Positions 1 to 9,555 of a stretch of DNA of 64,000 bases are shown here, piece after piece. The notes beneath the pieces are model-generated. The model was not told the origin of the DNA and searched no databases. It saw only the letters and a list, made by a program, of their open reading frames with translations. A program made the position numbers and the translations under genes. This DNA comes from Psychrobacter sp. M13. GTDB taxonomy: Bacteria > Pseudomonadota > Gammaproteobacteria > Pseudomonadales > Moraxellaceae. Numbering within the stretch: position 1 is the first letter of the stretch; each line of letters begins with the position of its first letter. The stretch spans positions 1,612,001 through 1,676,000 of the forward strand of contig NZ_CP132194.1 in the NCBI RefSeq assembly GCF_030718935.1, given 5' to 3'.

Positions 1-125
1 TGCCTAAAGCCATAAGCGTTTTACACTACTCTACTGATGTTTGACTTTGATTATGCTACTTTTAATTATGTTATTGTTAATAAGGTAGTTTTAACCATTT
101 TACGCTTAAGGATGAGGAGATTACG

Positions 126-1640
126 ATGTCAAATACCCAAAGCGTGACCGTAGAGAGCAATGTACGTCCAGAGTACGATGTTGAGATTCAAAAGATTGCC
201 GATTATGTGCTCAATTATTCTATCGATGATGCAGATAACAGTGCTGATGCTTGGAATACGGCTCGTTATTGCCTGATGGATACTATTGGCTGTGGCCTAT
301 TGGCGCTGCGTTTCCCTGAATGCACCAAGCATTTAGGCCCTAACTGCGTCGATCAAATCACCCCAAATGGTGCGCGGGTACCAGGTACTTCTTATAGGCT
401 GGATCCCGTAAAGGCTGCCTTTGATATCGGCTGTATCGTGCGCTGGCTGGATTATAATGATACTTGGCTGGCAGCAGAATGGGGTCATCCCTCAGACAAT
501 CTCGGTGGTATCTTGGCAGTAGCAGATTTTATTAGTCAAAGTAATATTAGCAAAGGCCATTCGCCACTAATCATGCGCGATGTGCTAGAGGCCATGATTA
601 TGGCGCATGAGATTCAAGGCGTCTTGGCACTAGAGAACTCCTTTAACCGCGTAGGCTTGGATCATGTGTTTTTGGTAAAACTCGCCTCAACCGCTGTGGT
701 TGCCAAATTATATAAGTTATCGCGCGAACGTATCATGGCAGCGATATCACAAGCACTCGTTGATGGTCAGGCACTGCGTACTTACCGCCATGCGCCTAAT
801 GCCGGTAGTCGCAAGTCTTGGGCAGCAGGGGACGCTACCAGTCGCGCAGTACGCTTAGTCGATATCACCTGCCGTGGTGAGATGGGGATACCTGGCGCAC
901 TGACAGCGGCGCAATGGGGGTTTTATGATGTGCTATACAGCCATACCAATAAGGATCTAGCGCTCAAGCCCGAATCAGAACGACAATTTACTTTTCAGCG
1001 CGAGTTTGGCAGCTATGTGATGGAAAATATCTTATTTAAGCTTAGCTTCCCAGCGGAGTTCCATGCGCAGACCGCTTGTGAGGCGGCTGTTATTCTATAT
1101 CCTCACGTAGATGATCGACTCGGTGAGATTGACAAAATAATTCTAACCACCCATGAGTCGGCTATCCGTATTATCTCCAAAGAGGGAGAGCTTAATAATC
1201 CTGCTGATCGGGATCACTGCTTACAGTACATGGTCGCCGTCGCGCTACTAACGGGCGATTTAATGGCAGAGAATTACGAGGATGATTATCATGAGCAGCA
1301 TCATCTACTGATAGATTCACTGCGGCGCATGATGGTAGTAATTGAGGATGAGCAGTACTCAAAAGACTATCATGATCCTGATAAACGCTCAATCGCCAAT
1401 GCGATTCAAGTATTCTTTAAGGATGGTACTAGTACAGACAAAGTCGCTATCGAATATCCCATTGGTCACAAACGCCGCCGTGCTGAGGGCATCCCTGTAT
1501 TACAGGCAAAGTTTCAATCCAGTTTAGCCACTCGCTTTGTCGAAGGACGTTGTGAAGAGATTATCGCTTTGTGTGATGATCAAACGCTGCTTGAGCAAAC
1601 ACCTGTTAATGAGTTTATGGATATGTTTGTGACCAACTAA
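126..1640 (+). CDS. prpD: 2-methylcitrate dehydratase PrpD
   Basis: PrpD dehydrates 2-methylcitrate to 2-methyl-cis-aconitate in the cytoplasmic methylcitrate cycle, which lets cells use propionyl-CoA. The 504-aa product has the length of full PrpD (about 480-500 aa) and the MmgE/PrpD-family layout, including the N-terminal stretch DTIGCGLLAL near residue 55 and the W-LDYNDTW segment near 110. The ATG follows a good ribosome site, GAGGAG at 114-119, six bases upstream. prpD is usually the last gene of a prp operon (prpB, prpC, acnD, prpF); the partners would lie left of the window. A strong terminator follows the stop. I am confident of the family; operon membership is inferred. Confidence 0.92.
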   Translation: MSNTQSVTVESNVRPEYDVEIQKIADYVLNYSIDDADNSADAWNTARYCLMDTIGCGLLALRFPECTKHLGPNCVDQITPNGARVPGTSYRLDPVKAAFDIGCIVRWLDYNDTWLAAEWGHPSDNLGGILAVADFISQSNISKGHSPLIMRDVLEAMIMAHEIQGVLALENSFNRVGLDHVFLVKLASTAVVAKLYKLSRERIMAAISQALVDGQALRTYRHAPNAGSRKSWAAGDATSRAVRLVDITCRGEMGIPGALTAAQWGFYDVLYSHTNKDLALKPESERQFTFQREFGSYVMENILFKLSFPAEFHAQTACEAAVILYPHVDDRLGEIDKIILTTHESAIRIISKEGELNNPADRDHCLQYMVAVALLTGDLMAENYEDDYHEQHHLLIDSLRRMMVVIEDEQYSKDYHDPDKRSIANAIQVFFKDGTSTDKVAIEYPIGHKRRRAEGIPVLQAKFQSSLATRFVEGRCEEIIALCDDQTLLEQTPVNEFMDMFVTN

Positions 1641-1666
1641 ATTATTTATGTTTTCTTAATTCATAA

Positions 1667-1698
1667 AAAAGGGTCTGTTATTAGTAGCAGACCCTTTT
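1667..1698. terminator. Bidirectional rho-independent terminator between prpD and the dehydrogenase gene
   Basis: AAAAGGGTCTG (1667-1677) is exactly complementary to CAGACCCTTTT (1688-1698) across a 10-base loop. The A and T tracts make it work on both strands, which suits two convergent genes. Confidence 0.9.
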
Positions 1699-1739
1699 CG
1701 CTTTTTTGCTTTCAATCAGTTAGCTTTTAAACTTATCTA

Positions 1740-2495
1740 CTACCAAGGTATAGATTCCCCTGCCCAATCGACAAAGCTGCCTGTCTGATCGGCGCTCATA
1801 CCAGACAGCACTTCTAATAAGCACTCAGCGCTGTAGGCTGGCGAGAATAGATGACCATCTGCGACATTAGACTGAAAAGGCGCGGATAGCTGGGTATTAA
1901 CGGTACCAGGTTGCATGACCACGATACAGACTTCTTTTAAGGAGCGACCCCATTCTATGCTGAGGTTTTTCATACCCATATTGAGCGCCGCTTTGCTCAT
2001 CCGATAGCTATACCAGCCGCCAATTTGATTATCACTAATACTGCCTACTCGTGCTGAGATAGTGGCAAATATCGCAGGATGCGCGTTACTGCGCTCGGAT
2101 TTGGCTAATAATAGCTTGACATGCTTAGCGATAAGCAGCCCTGCTAAAGCATTGACTTGCATATTTTGCATAAAAAAGTCAGTTTCAATTTGACGCAGTG
2201 CCTTTTCAGGTTGCGACTGTTCGGTATGTAATAGTCCCACACAATTGACGACCCAATCGATATGATCGCTGTGCTTTTTAATCTCGTCTATGGCTTGCTT
2301 GATACTCTCTTCACTACTGACATCCATGGGTAACCAATGCAGATTATCTGCTTCGATGTCTGGTACATTTCGATAGTAAGTTGCAAACACTTTGTTGTCT
2401 TTATTACTGATAATCTGCTCGACCATAGCGCGTCCGATACCGCCGATACCACCGATAATGAGGTAGGTTTTTTTAGTTAGCTTTGAAGTTGTCAT
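1740..2495 (-). CDS. Short-chain dehydrogenase/reductase (SDR family)
   Basis: This is a cytoplasmic NAD(P)-dependent oxidoreductase of unknown substrate. The N-terminal glycine motif GGIGGIGRAM binds the cofactor, NCVG lies near residue 85, and the catalytic Y-x3-K is seen as YRMSK near residue 165 after a serine-containing strand. The length (251 aa) is typical of classical SDRs, and the overall look resembles CsgA/C-factor-like SDRs. I chose the ATG at 2495 because AAGGAG lies five bases upstream. A GTG six bases further upstream would overlap that ribosome site. It is a single gene convergent with prpD; a terminator ending the permease transcript lies upstream of it. Confidence 0.85.
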   Translation of the reverse strand: MTTSKLTKKTYLIIGGIGGIGRAMVEQIISNKDNKVFATYYRNVPDIEADNLHWLPMDVSSEESIKQAIDEIKKHSDHIDWVVNCVGLLHTEQSQPEKALRQIETDFFMQNMQVNALAGLLIAKHVKLLLAKSERSNAHPAIFATISARVGSISDNQIGGWYSYRMSKAALNMGMKNLSIEWGRSLKEVCIVVMQPGTVNTQLSAPFQSNVADGHLFSPAYSAECLLEVLSGMSADQTGSFVDWAGESIPW

Positions 2496-2610
2496 AATCA
2501 CTCCTTATCTAGACTTTTTATTAATAGTGACCTTAACCATAGCAAATCTTTATCAATAATGATGTTATTGATAAGTTTTTAAATCTCTTTTTAATCAAAT
2601 GGTAGTGCAT

Positions 2611-2638
2611 AAAAAAGCCGCCTCTAATAGCGACTTTT
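2611..2638 (-). terminator. Rho-independent terminator of the purine permease gene
   Basis: Read on the minus strand, AAAAGTCGC pairs with GCGGCTTTT (one T-G wobble) around an eight-base loop and ends in a run of T. It lies 30 bases after the permease stop codon. Confidence 0.8.
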
Positions 2639-2668
2639 ATTATTTATTATTCTTGGTTTTTATAAAAC

Positions 2669-4150
2669 CTAGTGAGCTGACTCTTTTGGCGCGATTGGCA
2701 CTTCGTTATTATCCACATCAAATAGCTTACCTTCGGTAAAGTAATCGCCTTCGGTTAATTCGATGATAACTGTAGGGCGTACAGAGCGCGGCTCAGTACC
2801 CGCTGCAAACACCGACTGATTCTCAGAATTACCTACTTTTAGATGGTTAAACAATAAGTTTAGAGCGATTGCCATAATAGCAGTCGAGCTGATACCTGAA
2901 TGGAAAATAGTAGCGAACCAGTCTGGAAATTGATCATAAAATGCAGGCGCGGCAATCGGTAACATACCAAAGCCGATCGAAGTCGCTACGATGATCAAGT
3001 TCATGTTATTGGTATAGCTGACTTGCGCAAGGGTACGAATACCACTAGCAGCCACAGTACCGAATAGTACAATACCTGCGCCGCCAAGGACTGCTGTCGG
3101 AACAGTAGCGATAACACGGCCCATAAGCGGCATCAAACCTAGTACGACTAAGATAACACCAGCAGCAGCAACGACAAAACGACTCTTAACGTTGGTGACG
3201 GCAACTAGACCGACGTTTTGTGCAAAAGCACTTTGAGTGAATGAACCAAAAAATGGCGCGACGATACTAGAGATCATATCGGCACGTAGACCATCACCTA
3301 AGCGTTTTGAGTCAATATCGGTCTCAATAATATCACCTACTGCTAAGATATCCGCTGAGGTTTCAACCAAAATGACTAATACTACAATGAACATGGAGAT
3401 AATAGCGGCCAGCTCAAAAGTTGGCGCCCCAAAGTGCATCGGTGTTGGGAAGGCAAATATTGGTCCTGTCATGACGTTTGAGAAGTCAACCAAACCGACT
3501 GCCCACGCCCCTAAAGTGCCGATAACCATAGCGAGCAGGATGGATAAGCGACTAATAGCCGCGTTGCCAAGCTTACTCATAAGCAGGACTAAAGCTAAGG
3601 TGAATGCCGCAAGACCAATGTTAGTCATACTACCAAAATCAGGCGCTTTACTGTTACCACCCATCGCCCAACGCGCAGCTACTGGCATCAAGGTTAGACC
3701 AATAGTAGTAATAACCGCACCTGTAACCAGTGGCGGGAAAAACTTAATAATTTTGGAAAACACAGGCGTAATGATAAGCCCCAGTATGGAGGCGGCAATG
3801 ACCGCACCAAACACGGATGGTAACCCTCCTCCTGCGGTGACAATAGCAACAATAGTGGCTACACTAGCGAAAGACACGCCTTGGACTAATGGCAGCTGAC
3901 AGCCAAAATATGGCACACCAAGAGTTTGCAGTAGCGTTGCCAAACCACCGATAAATAGTGAGGCGGCAATGAGCAAGCCAATCTCGGCGGGTCCTAAACC
4001 TGCCGCTTGTCCGACGATAAGAGGCACAGCGATGATGCCACCGTACATCGTCAGTACGTGTTGAAAGCCATAAGCGACGTTGGCAACCATACCTAGATTT
4101 TCATCTTCTGGGCGCTCAAACGTGGGTTGAGAAGTAGGTTTCATATCCAT
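2669..4150 (-). CDS. NCS2-family xanthine/purine permease (PbuX-like)
   Basis: This inner-membrane nucleobase:cation symporter has 493 aa and about 12-14 hydrophobic segments. The nucleobase-transporter signature is visible as QNVGLVAVTNVKSRF near residue 310, which resembles the Bacillus PbuX xanthine permease version more than UraA. SADILAVGDI near residue 265 matches the substrate-binding TM8 region (acidic E/D) of the family. A ribosome site GGAG precedes the ATG by 11 bases; an internal ATG two codons later is possible. It is transcribed alone, from a promoter in the 645-bp gap shared with the divergent DUF2868 gene. The substrate (xanthine, uric acid or another purine) cannot be fixed from sequence. 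Confidence 0.85.
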   Translation of the reverse strand: MDMKPTSQPTFERPEDENLGMVANVAYGFQHVLTMYGGIIAVPLIVGQAAGLGPAEIGLLIAASLFIGGLATLLQTLGVPYFGCQLPLVQGVSFASVATIVAIVTAGGGLPSVFGAVIAASILGLIITPVFSKIIKFFPPLVTGAVITTIGLTLMPVAARWAMGGNSKAPDFGSMTNIGLAAFTLALVLLMSKLGNAAISRLSILLAMVIGTLGAWAVGLVDFSNVMTGPIFAFPTPMHFGAPTFELAAIISMFIVVLVILVETSADILAVGDIIETDIDSKRLGDGLRADMISSIVAPFFGSFTQSAFAQNVGLVAVTNVKSRFVVAAAGVILVVLGLMPLMGRVIATVPTAVLGGAGIVLFGTVAASGIRTLAQVSYTNNMNLIIVATSIGFGMLPIAAPAFYDQFPDWFATIFHSGISSTAIMAIALNLLFNHLKVGNSENQSVFAAGTEPRSVRPTVIIELTEGDYFTEGKLFDVDNNEVPIAPKESAH

Positions 4151-4795
4151 AAGTTAACATGCTCCCTGCGTGTTTGGTGTTTAGTATGTCCTAACTGACA
4201 CACTATATAAGAGGATAAAAAGTAAGAGGATAAAAAGCGTAAATAATAATAATTGATCCGTATTACAGTGCTAGATAAGTCTTTATAATGAGCAATAGTC
4301 AATAACACTCGCCAAAGCACAATGAATTTCATACTCTAAAACGGCTCATTAGCCACTATTAAAGTAAAAAAAGAGCAGTAGCTGCTTCAATTCAGTATGA
4401 GGATTAGCTTGTGTTTTGAGGTAGAGAGTCTTAGAGGTTCTTTAGATGTCTATATTTTAGGTAACTATAAAATCGTTATTAGTTAAATACTTTGAGCAAT
4501 AATATTATAAAGAATAGTAAGTGTTTGTTTTAAATGATTATTTCTACATTCTTACTGTGATACTGACTTAGTTTTTACTAAAATTTGACTGCATATATCT
4601 TAGTGCGGTTTTAGCATAACGTTTATTTCAGCTAATCGCTAGTACTTTTTGACCATTTGGTCAGGTTTTATAATTATAATTAATAATTACCTACTGATGT
4701 TTGTTCAATCTGTTAAATTCTAATTATTTATTATAAGTTAAAATGTATTATTATCTATTACCACCTAAAAACGACTATTTGGATATCCTTGCCCT
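4151..4795. promoter_or_regulatory. 645-bp divergent intergenic region
   Basis: This very AT-rich region separates the divergent permease and DUF2868 genes. It must hold promoters for both. I see one short tandem repeat (listed separately) and no RNA gene, riboswitch fold or convincing small ORF. Confidence 0.5.
4209..4237. repeat. 14-bp tandem direct repeat upstream of the permease
   Basis: AAGAGGATAAAAAG occurs at 4209-4222 and again at 4224-4237, about 60 bases upstream of the permease start. It could be a regulator-binding site or simply a replication-slippage product. Confidence 0.7.
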
Positions 4796-6154
4796 ATGTT
4801 GTCACCTCAAGACCAGCTGACTGAATTGGTACGTACCCTCGAGAGCGAGCAGCATGTTTTTGCTACAGACCCTCTATTAGTCACTGAAAAACTGCACTTA
4901 GAAGCAGGCACATCACTGCAAAAATTACATCGGCGTGCCGCTCGTATAGATAATAATGGCGCGTTGGCTAAAGTACTAGGCAAGATAGAGGCTAGACTAA
5001 AAGGCATTATGGGTATCATGAGCGTGATTTGGTGCGTGTCTGGATTTGTGGGTTTGTTTACTTTACTGCAAGCTAACGTGGTGAATTTCTTTTATGTATT
5101 GGTGTGTCTGCTAGGCTTTCACACTATTATGCTAGTTGGCTGGCTGGTACTCACTTTGATCAACCAGTCTAAACACTCTACTAATTGGTTTGCCAGTTTT
5201 GTCAGTCCCAGTTATTTAATTCGCGGTAAAGACGATGTGACTCAAGCGGCAGTTAAGCTTTATGAGCAGCAATTACAACATAGCGGTATGCGCTGGTATT
5301 TGGGTCGATTTAGCCACCAGCTGTGGCTGGCGACGTTAACAGGGATGTTATTAGCCATTATCTTTTTATTAATAGTGCGACAGTATAGTTTTAGTTGGGA
5401 GTCCACCTTACTCTCAGATCAGGCGCTAATTACTTTGACGCATGTGCTCGGCTGGTTGCCAAGTATGGTCGGCTTCGACGTTCCTAATGATGCCGCTATT
5501 ATCCAAAGCCGCCTAGTCACTGATGCTTTGCCCTTATCTATTGCTAGACAATGGGCAGGCTTGCTGATCGGTAGTCTACTGGTGTATGGCATCGTCCCAA
5601 GAGCGCTAGCGTGGATATTTTGTGCGCTTATGTTCAACCGCAAAAAAATGCGTTTGGATATCAAGCTGCCCTATTATCAAAAGATTATTAACTTTTGGCA
5701 GCGTCAAGTGATCGATGCTGATGATTTTGTCGAAGTTGACGCGCCTATTGCACCCAAAGCGATCGTGAGCTCTGCCAACAAGCTAGTTGCCTTACTGGAG
5801 TATCCTACTGACATTACTAACTGGTGGCAGGCAGGTTTGATGGATAATAGTGAGTCTGTAGAGGACTTCGGTATTATTGATGATCGCGACGATATGGCGC
5901 GTCTGACGACTTACTTAGCGGCGCATCCTGTACAGGTATTGTTGGGCATTCATCAAAAGGCGTTACCTGATCGCGGCACATTACGTAAGATTGATCAGAT
6001 TGCCGCTCAAGCGCAGGCAGGTCTGATTATTCAGTTATTAGAGGATAAAGATCATATCGCTACTGATTTATCCAATAGCAAATCAGTACGCTATCAGCAG
6101 TGGCAAACGGCTTTAGCTGAACGTCAGATAGGTTTGGTCGATACTGCTCGTTGA
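4796..6154 (+). CDS. DUF2868-family inner-membrane protein
   Basis: The 452-aa protein has a soluble N-terminus, hydrophobic segments near residues 75-125 and 180-205, and further hydrophobic stretches near 255-280, followed by a soluble C-terminal domain of about 150 aa. This is the pattern of the DUF2868 proteins that gammaproteobacteria encode directly before a DUF3482 GTPase-like protein, and that partner gene does follow after 104 bp. The function is unknown; the conserved pairing suggests a membrane receptor or scaffold for the GTPase. Three copies of a 13-bp repeat lie in the intergenic gap. Confidence 0.75.
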   Translation: MLSPQDQLTELVRTLESEQHVFATDPLLVTEKLHLEAGTSLQKLHRRAARIDNNGALAKVLGKIEARLKGIMGIMSVIWCVSGFVGLFTLLQANVVNFFYVLVCLLGFHTIMLVGWLVLTLINQSKHSTNWFASFVSPSYLIRGKDDVTQAAVKLYEQQLQHSGMRWYLGRFSHQLWLATLTGMLLAIIFLLIVRQYSFSWESTLLSDQALITLTHVLGWLPSMVGFDVPNDAAIIQSRLVTDALPLSIARQWAGLLIGSLLVYGIVPRALAWIFCALMFNRKKMRLDIKLPYYQKIINFWQRQVIDADDFVEVDAPIAPKAIVSSANKLVALLEYPTDITNWWQAGLMDNSESVEDFGIIDDRDDMARLTTYLAAHPVQVLLGIHQKALPDRGTLRKIDQIAAQAQAGLIIQLLEDKDHIATDLSNSKSVRYQQWQTALAERQIGLVDTAR

Positions 6155-6163
6155 GCTATATCA

Positions 6164-6200
6164 CAGTACTTAATAACAGTACTTAATAACAGTACTTATT
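6164..6200. repeat. Three tandem copies of a 13-bp unit
   Basis: CAGTACTTAATAA is present at 6164-6176 and 6177-6189, and partially at 6190-6198, between the DUF2868 and DUF3482 genes. It is an AT-rich short tandem repeat that could vary in copy number. Confidence 0.8.
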
Positions 6201-6258
6201 TATAATTTACTTACGATAAACTGATCTTAAACGCGCTCATTCACTATAAGAAACCATT

Positions 6259-7947
6259 ATGACTAACGATAATAATAAGCCTGCGACCACTCAACATAAG
6301 GGGCTATTTGCTGATAAAGCCTTAAAAGATGACCCTGCGGACTCAAAGAGCGCAAGTTTGATAGAGAAAAATTTTGAGCATGCTGATATTGACGTGCCTA
6401 ATTATTCTACTGATCTAACCAAAGATTCTTCACTTAGTTTGCAAAACAGCACTCACAATAAAGCTGCAAATAAAAAGACCATCGCTAGTGGCGAGCCATT
6501 AAAGCTAGCAGTGGTCGGTCATACCAATACAGGCAAGACCTCAGTATTACGCACCTTACTGCGTGATGTGTATTTTGGCGAAGTCAAAAACGAAGCGGCG
6601 ACGACTCGTCATGTGGAACGAGCGCAATTAACGGATAGTCAAACTGGAGAGGCGCTGGTTACTCTCTATGATACGCCAGGACTTGAGGACGCCTCAGGGC
6701 TGATGGATTGGCTTGAGGATAATACTGCCAGTCGCCGTGATGGTATTGAGCGCTTGCAGCAGTTTTTGGCAGCAGATATTGCAACGGGTGCTACTAGTGG
6801 GCTGCAAGGTATAGACGATTATAGCCAAGAAGCCAAGGTGATCCGTCAGCTGCTGGCAAGTGATATGGCGATATACGTGGTTGATGCTCGTGAGCCTGTA
6901 CTCGGTAAATATAAAGATGAGCTGGCTATTTTGTCATGGGCAGCGATACCTGTGATGCCCGTCTTCAACTTCACCGACTCTCAAGATGCCAATATCGATG
7001 ACTGGCAGACGATGCTGGCAAGACGCAATCTGCATATCTCTACCCGCTTTGATTCAGTCGCCTTTGAGTTTGAAGATGAGATGCACTTGTGGCAAAATCT
7101 TGCGACCATGCTGACCCATTCTGAGATGCTTGAGCAGCTGATGCAGAGTCGGACTACGGACTGGATGCAGCTCTATGATGAGGCGCATATTATTATCGCT
7201 GATTTTTTATTGAACGTCGCCGCCATGAAACGTGAGATTAATGAAGACGACGATCCAATGCCAACGCTCACCCAAATGCAAGAAGCAGTTCGTCAAAGCG
7301 AGCGCGCTATGCAGCACCAGTTATTAAATTCCTATAAGTTTTATGATAATGCGGTCGCGGCGACCCCACTTGAATTGCAAGCCTATCAGCAAGATCCTTT
7401 CGATCCTGAACTGCTTAAAAGCTATGGTATTCGTACCACCTCTGGCGCGGCCGCTGGTGCATTGCTAGGGTTAGGGATTGATGCGGCAGCTTTGGGTACC
7501 ACTCTAGGACTTGGTGCTGCTTTGGGTGCTATCGGTGGCGGATTATTATCCAATACTAGTAGTATTGCTGACAAAATCAGCGGCGTAAAGCGTCTATATA
7601 TAGATCCGCCTACTCTGACCTTGCTCGCAACACGAGCGCTTGATCTATTGACGGCCTTACGCCATCGGGGTCATGCCGCAACGGATGCCACCCAACTGCT
7701 TTATAATAATTCTAATAGCGGAGCCGATAACGTTGCTCGCGATAATTTTACTGATGAAGAGCTGGCAGATGCTAATGACGAAAACAACTTAATGACACCA
7801 TGGCAAACGCACAAATTACCTAGCGAGCTCAAAAAAGCCCGTAGCAAGTCGCAATGGTCATCATTAAATAGTGGTAAAGCTGAGCTGGCGCAAAGTTTAC
7901 GTACGGATGCGACTTGGTCGCTGGCAAGTAAGCTGCAACGTGACTAG
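6259..7947 (+). CDS. DUF3482 GTPase-domain protein
   Basis: This is a predicted Era/YihA-like GTPase with a C-terminal DUF3482 region. After a polar N-terminus of about 85 aa come the G1 loop GHTNTGKTSVL (near residues 92-102), the switch region with TTRH, and the G3 motif DTPG (near 140). The expected NKxD G4 is weak; NFTDSQD near 235 is the best candidate. A glycine- and alanine-rich stretch near 395-435 (GAAAGALLGLGID) looks membrane-associating. Its partner DUF2868 gene lies just upstream. The 562-aa length fits the family. The role is unknown, perhaps regulation of a membrane protein. It is convergent with the ArsA-type ATPase gene, with 29 bp between stops. Confidence 0.78.
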   Translation: MTNDNNKPATTQHKGLFADKALKDDPADSKSASLIEKNFEHADIDVPNYSTDLTKDSSLSLQNSTHNKAANKKTIASGEPLKLAVVGHTNTGKTSVLRTLLRDVYFGEVKNEAATTRHVERAQLTDSQTGEALVTLYDTPGLEDASGLMDWLEDNTASRRDGIERLQQFLAADIATGATSGLQGIDDYSQEAKVIRQLLASDMAIYVVDAREPVLGKYKDELAILSWAAIPVMPVFNFTDSQDANIDDWQTMLARRNLHISTRFDSVAFEFEDEMHLWQNLATMLTHSEMLEQLMQSRTTDWMQLYDEAHIIIADFLLNVAAMKREINEDDDPMPTLTQMQEAVRQSERAMQHQLLNSYKFYDNAVAATPLELQAYQQDPFDPELLKSYGIRTTSGAAAGALLGLGIDAAALGTTLGLGAALGAIGGGLLSNTSSIADKISGVKRLYIDPPTLTLLATRALDLLTALRHRGHAATDATQLLYNNSNSGADNVARDNFTDEELADANDENNLMTPWQTHKLPSELKKARSKSQWSSLNSGKAELAQSLRTDATWSLASKLQRD

Positions 7948-7976
7948 TTTTAGTAAACTCATATTCAAGTTTGACG

Positions 7977-8987
7977 TTATTTTAATAACTCACTCAATGC
8001 CTCAGTTCCACGTATATCAGTTTGCTGTAAGTAGATGGGATATAGCGGATACTTTTTAAAAGCTTTCTCGATATCGGACATTATTTGCTGTTGTCTATTA
8101 GCACGATTTTGCCAAAACTCATCCGTTTGGGCTGGCTTTATTAATTGATTGACTACGATAGCGGCAGGCGTAAGTTTTGCGACTTCCAATTGCTCAGTGG
8201 CACGTTTGGTCTCTGCCAAGGGTAATACATCAGCGGTCATTACCAATACGATAGCGGTTTGGGTGCGATCATGTAATAGCATTCCCGCTTGACGGAATAA
8301 TGCCTTGCGCCGCTCTAGTACTGCTACCGCTTGCTCCCAGCGATCAGGCTTACGTTTCTCAAAAGGGTTAGCGACATCTTTGGTTTTTTTATTAGCCTTA
8401 TCTGTACTTTCTAAATGCGTTGCTACTGAGCGCAATTTCGCTTGACGACGCTGCTGAGTCAGTAATCCATCTGTCCAGGCACCCATCATCTCTGGCAATA
8501 CTAACAATCGTAGCGTATGTCCTGTCGGTGCAGTATCAAATACAATATGCTCATAACCATCAGCAGTAGCGGTAACTAAATGCTGACACATGGACTCTAG
8601 CATTGCCGCCTCCGCGGCTCCCGGCGCTGATTTGGACAGGCGCAAATGCTCACGAATCTTTGGCATCATGTCAGGATTGGCATAGGCCATAATCGTGCGC
8701 TCAACTTGAGCGAAATGCGCATCTACGATCACATCGGGATTCAGCTCGATAGCATCAAGATAAGGGGTAATTCTAGTTTTCTCATTATTTAACTTTACGT
8801 CTAACACATCGCCTAAACTATGCGCAGGATCGGTCGATATAATAAGGGTTTTTTTATTATTACTAGCGAATTGGCTGGCAAGCGCTGCGGCAGTAGTGGT
8901 TTTACCTACTCCGCCTTTACCACCAACGAATATAATAGGCTGCGCTGATAATCGAGTAATCAAAGTATCCAAAGACTGTAAAGCCAT
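7977..8987 (-). CDS. ArsA/Get3-type (TRC40 family) ATPase
   Basis: This soluble P-loop ATPase of the ArsA/Get3 family has the deviant Walker A GGKGGVGKTTTAAA (residues 22-35), the family motif STDPAHSLGD near 50, and FDTAPTGHTLRLL near 150, which holds the Walker B/A-loop residues. At 336 aa it is a single ATPase unit, not the duplicated ArsA of arsenic operons. It lacks the metal-binding cysteine set, so an arsenite-pump role is unlikely. The next gene upstream encodes a cory-CC-star protein, a recurrent companion of such ATPases. The spacing of 57 bp suggests one operon. The client is unknown. Confidence 0.85.
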   Translation of the reverse strand: MALQSLDTLITRLSAQPIIFVGGKGGVGKTTTAAALASQFASNNKKTLIISTDPAHSLGDVLDVKLNNEKTRITPYLDAIELNPDVIVDAHFAQVERTIMAYANPDMMPKIREHLRLSKSAPGAAEAAMLESMCQHLVTATADGYEHIVFDTAPTGHTLRLLVLPEMMGAWTDGLLTQQRRQAKLRSVATHLESTDKANKKTKDVANPFEKRKPDRWEQAVAVLERRKALFRQAGMLLHDRTQTAIVLVMTADVLPLAETKRATEQLEVAKLTPAAIVVNQLIKPAQTDEFWQNRANRQQQIMSDIEKAFKKYPLYPIYLQQTDIRGTEALSELLK

Positions 8988-9044
8988 ATTCTTATCTCAA
9001 TTTTTATTCGGGGTTAATTATTATAATTATCTTTATTTGTTAAA

Positions 9045-9362
9045 CTAGCAGCACCCAACATGATCAAATGGACATCTGTCCATGCCCATACGGGTATGCC
9101 ATTCATGAAAATTTTCCAAAAACAAAGGCTGCAACTCTAAAGTATAGAAGCTGGCAGGATTATCAATTCCTAGGCTCTCGGCGAACATCATTAGCATAAA
9201 AAAATCTTCTTCATCACGAGCAGCACGCGCCATCGTTTGTCGATATGGCGCATGATAAAACTCATTTAATCCTTCGCTAAAGCGTTGCCACCAAGTAGTG
9301 TTGGTTTTGCTTGCAGCTGTATTTATAGATTCTTCTATTAAATTATCTTCATTATTTTTCAT
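9045..9362 (-). CDS. cory-CC-star family small protein
   Basis: The 105-aa acidic protein ends in a twin-cysteine C-terminus (FDHVGCC then stop), with a third cysteine nine residues before the end (DRCPFD). This is the hallmark of the cory-CC-star family, found next to ArsA-family ATPases. The terminal Cys pair could bind a metal or take part in thiol chemistry with the ATPase; that is inference. It is the first gene of the two-gene operon with the ATPase. I see no strong ribosome site before the ATG. Confidence 0.72.
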   Translation of the reverse strand: MKNNEDNLIEESINTAASKTNTTWWQRFSEGLNEFYHAPYRQTMARAARDEEDFFMLMMFAESLGIDNPASFYTLELQPLFLENFHEWHTRMGMDRCPFDHVGCC

Positions 9363-9501
9363 AAGCTTTGTTAACCTACCTATTTTTCTTAGCTTCTACT
9401 ATGTTAATAAGCTTATTGTATAGCGTAACACTATATCAACTCTATGATTTTAAATAATTAGCATAAACCAGAATATTGGATCTTTATAAAATTCGCATCA
9501 T

Positions 9502-9530
9502 AAAAAAACGCCAGCAATTGCCAACGTTTT
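9502..9530 (-). terminator. Rho-independent terminator after cstA
   Basis: Read on the minus strand, ACGTTGGC pairs with GCTGGCGT through G-T wobbles, flanked by A and T tracts, 26 bases beyond the cstA stop. Confidence 0.75.
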
Positions 9531-9555
9531 ATTTTTACTGATAACCATTTATATA

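Noticed and set aside
3237..3899. Long plus-strand open frame opposite the permease
   Set aside because: It lies wholly inside the permease gene, lacks a ribosome site and has the composition of an antisense shadow.
4141..4332. Minus-strand open frame before the permease
   Set aside because: It overlaps the permease start and the AT-rich promoter region, and has no ribosome site or protein-like composition.
7977..8987. Arsenic-resistance ArsA
   Set aside because: It is a single ATPase half without the metal-site cysteines, and no arsB, arsC or arsR is nearby.
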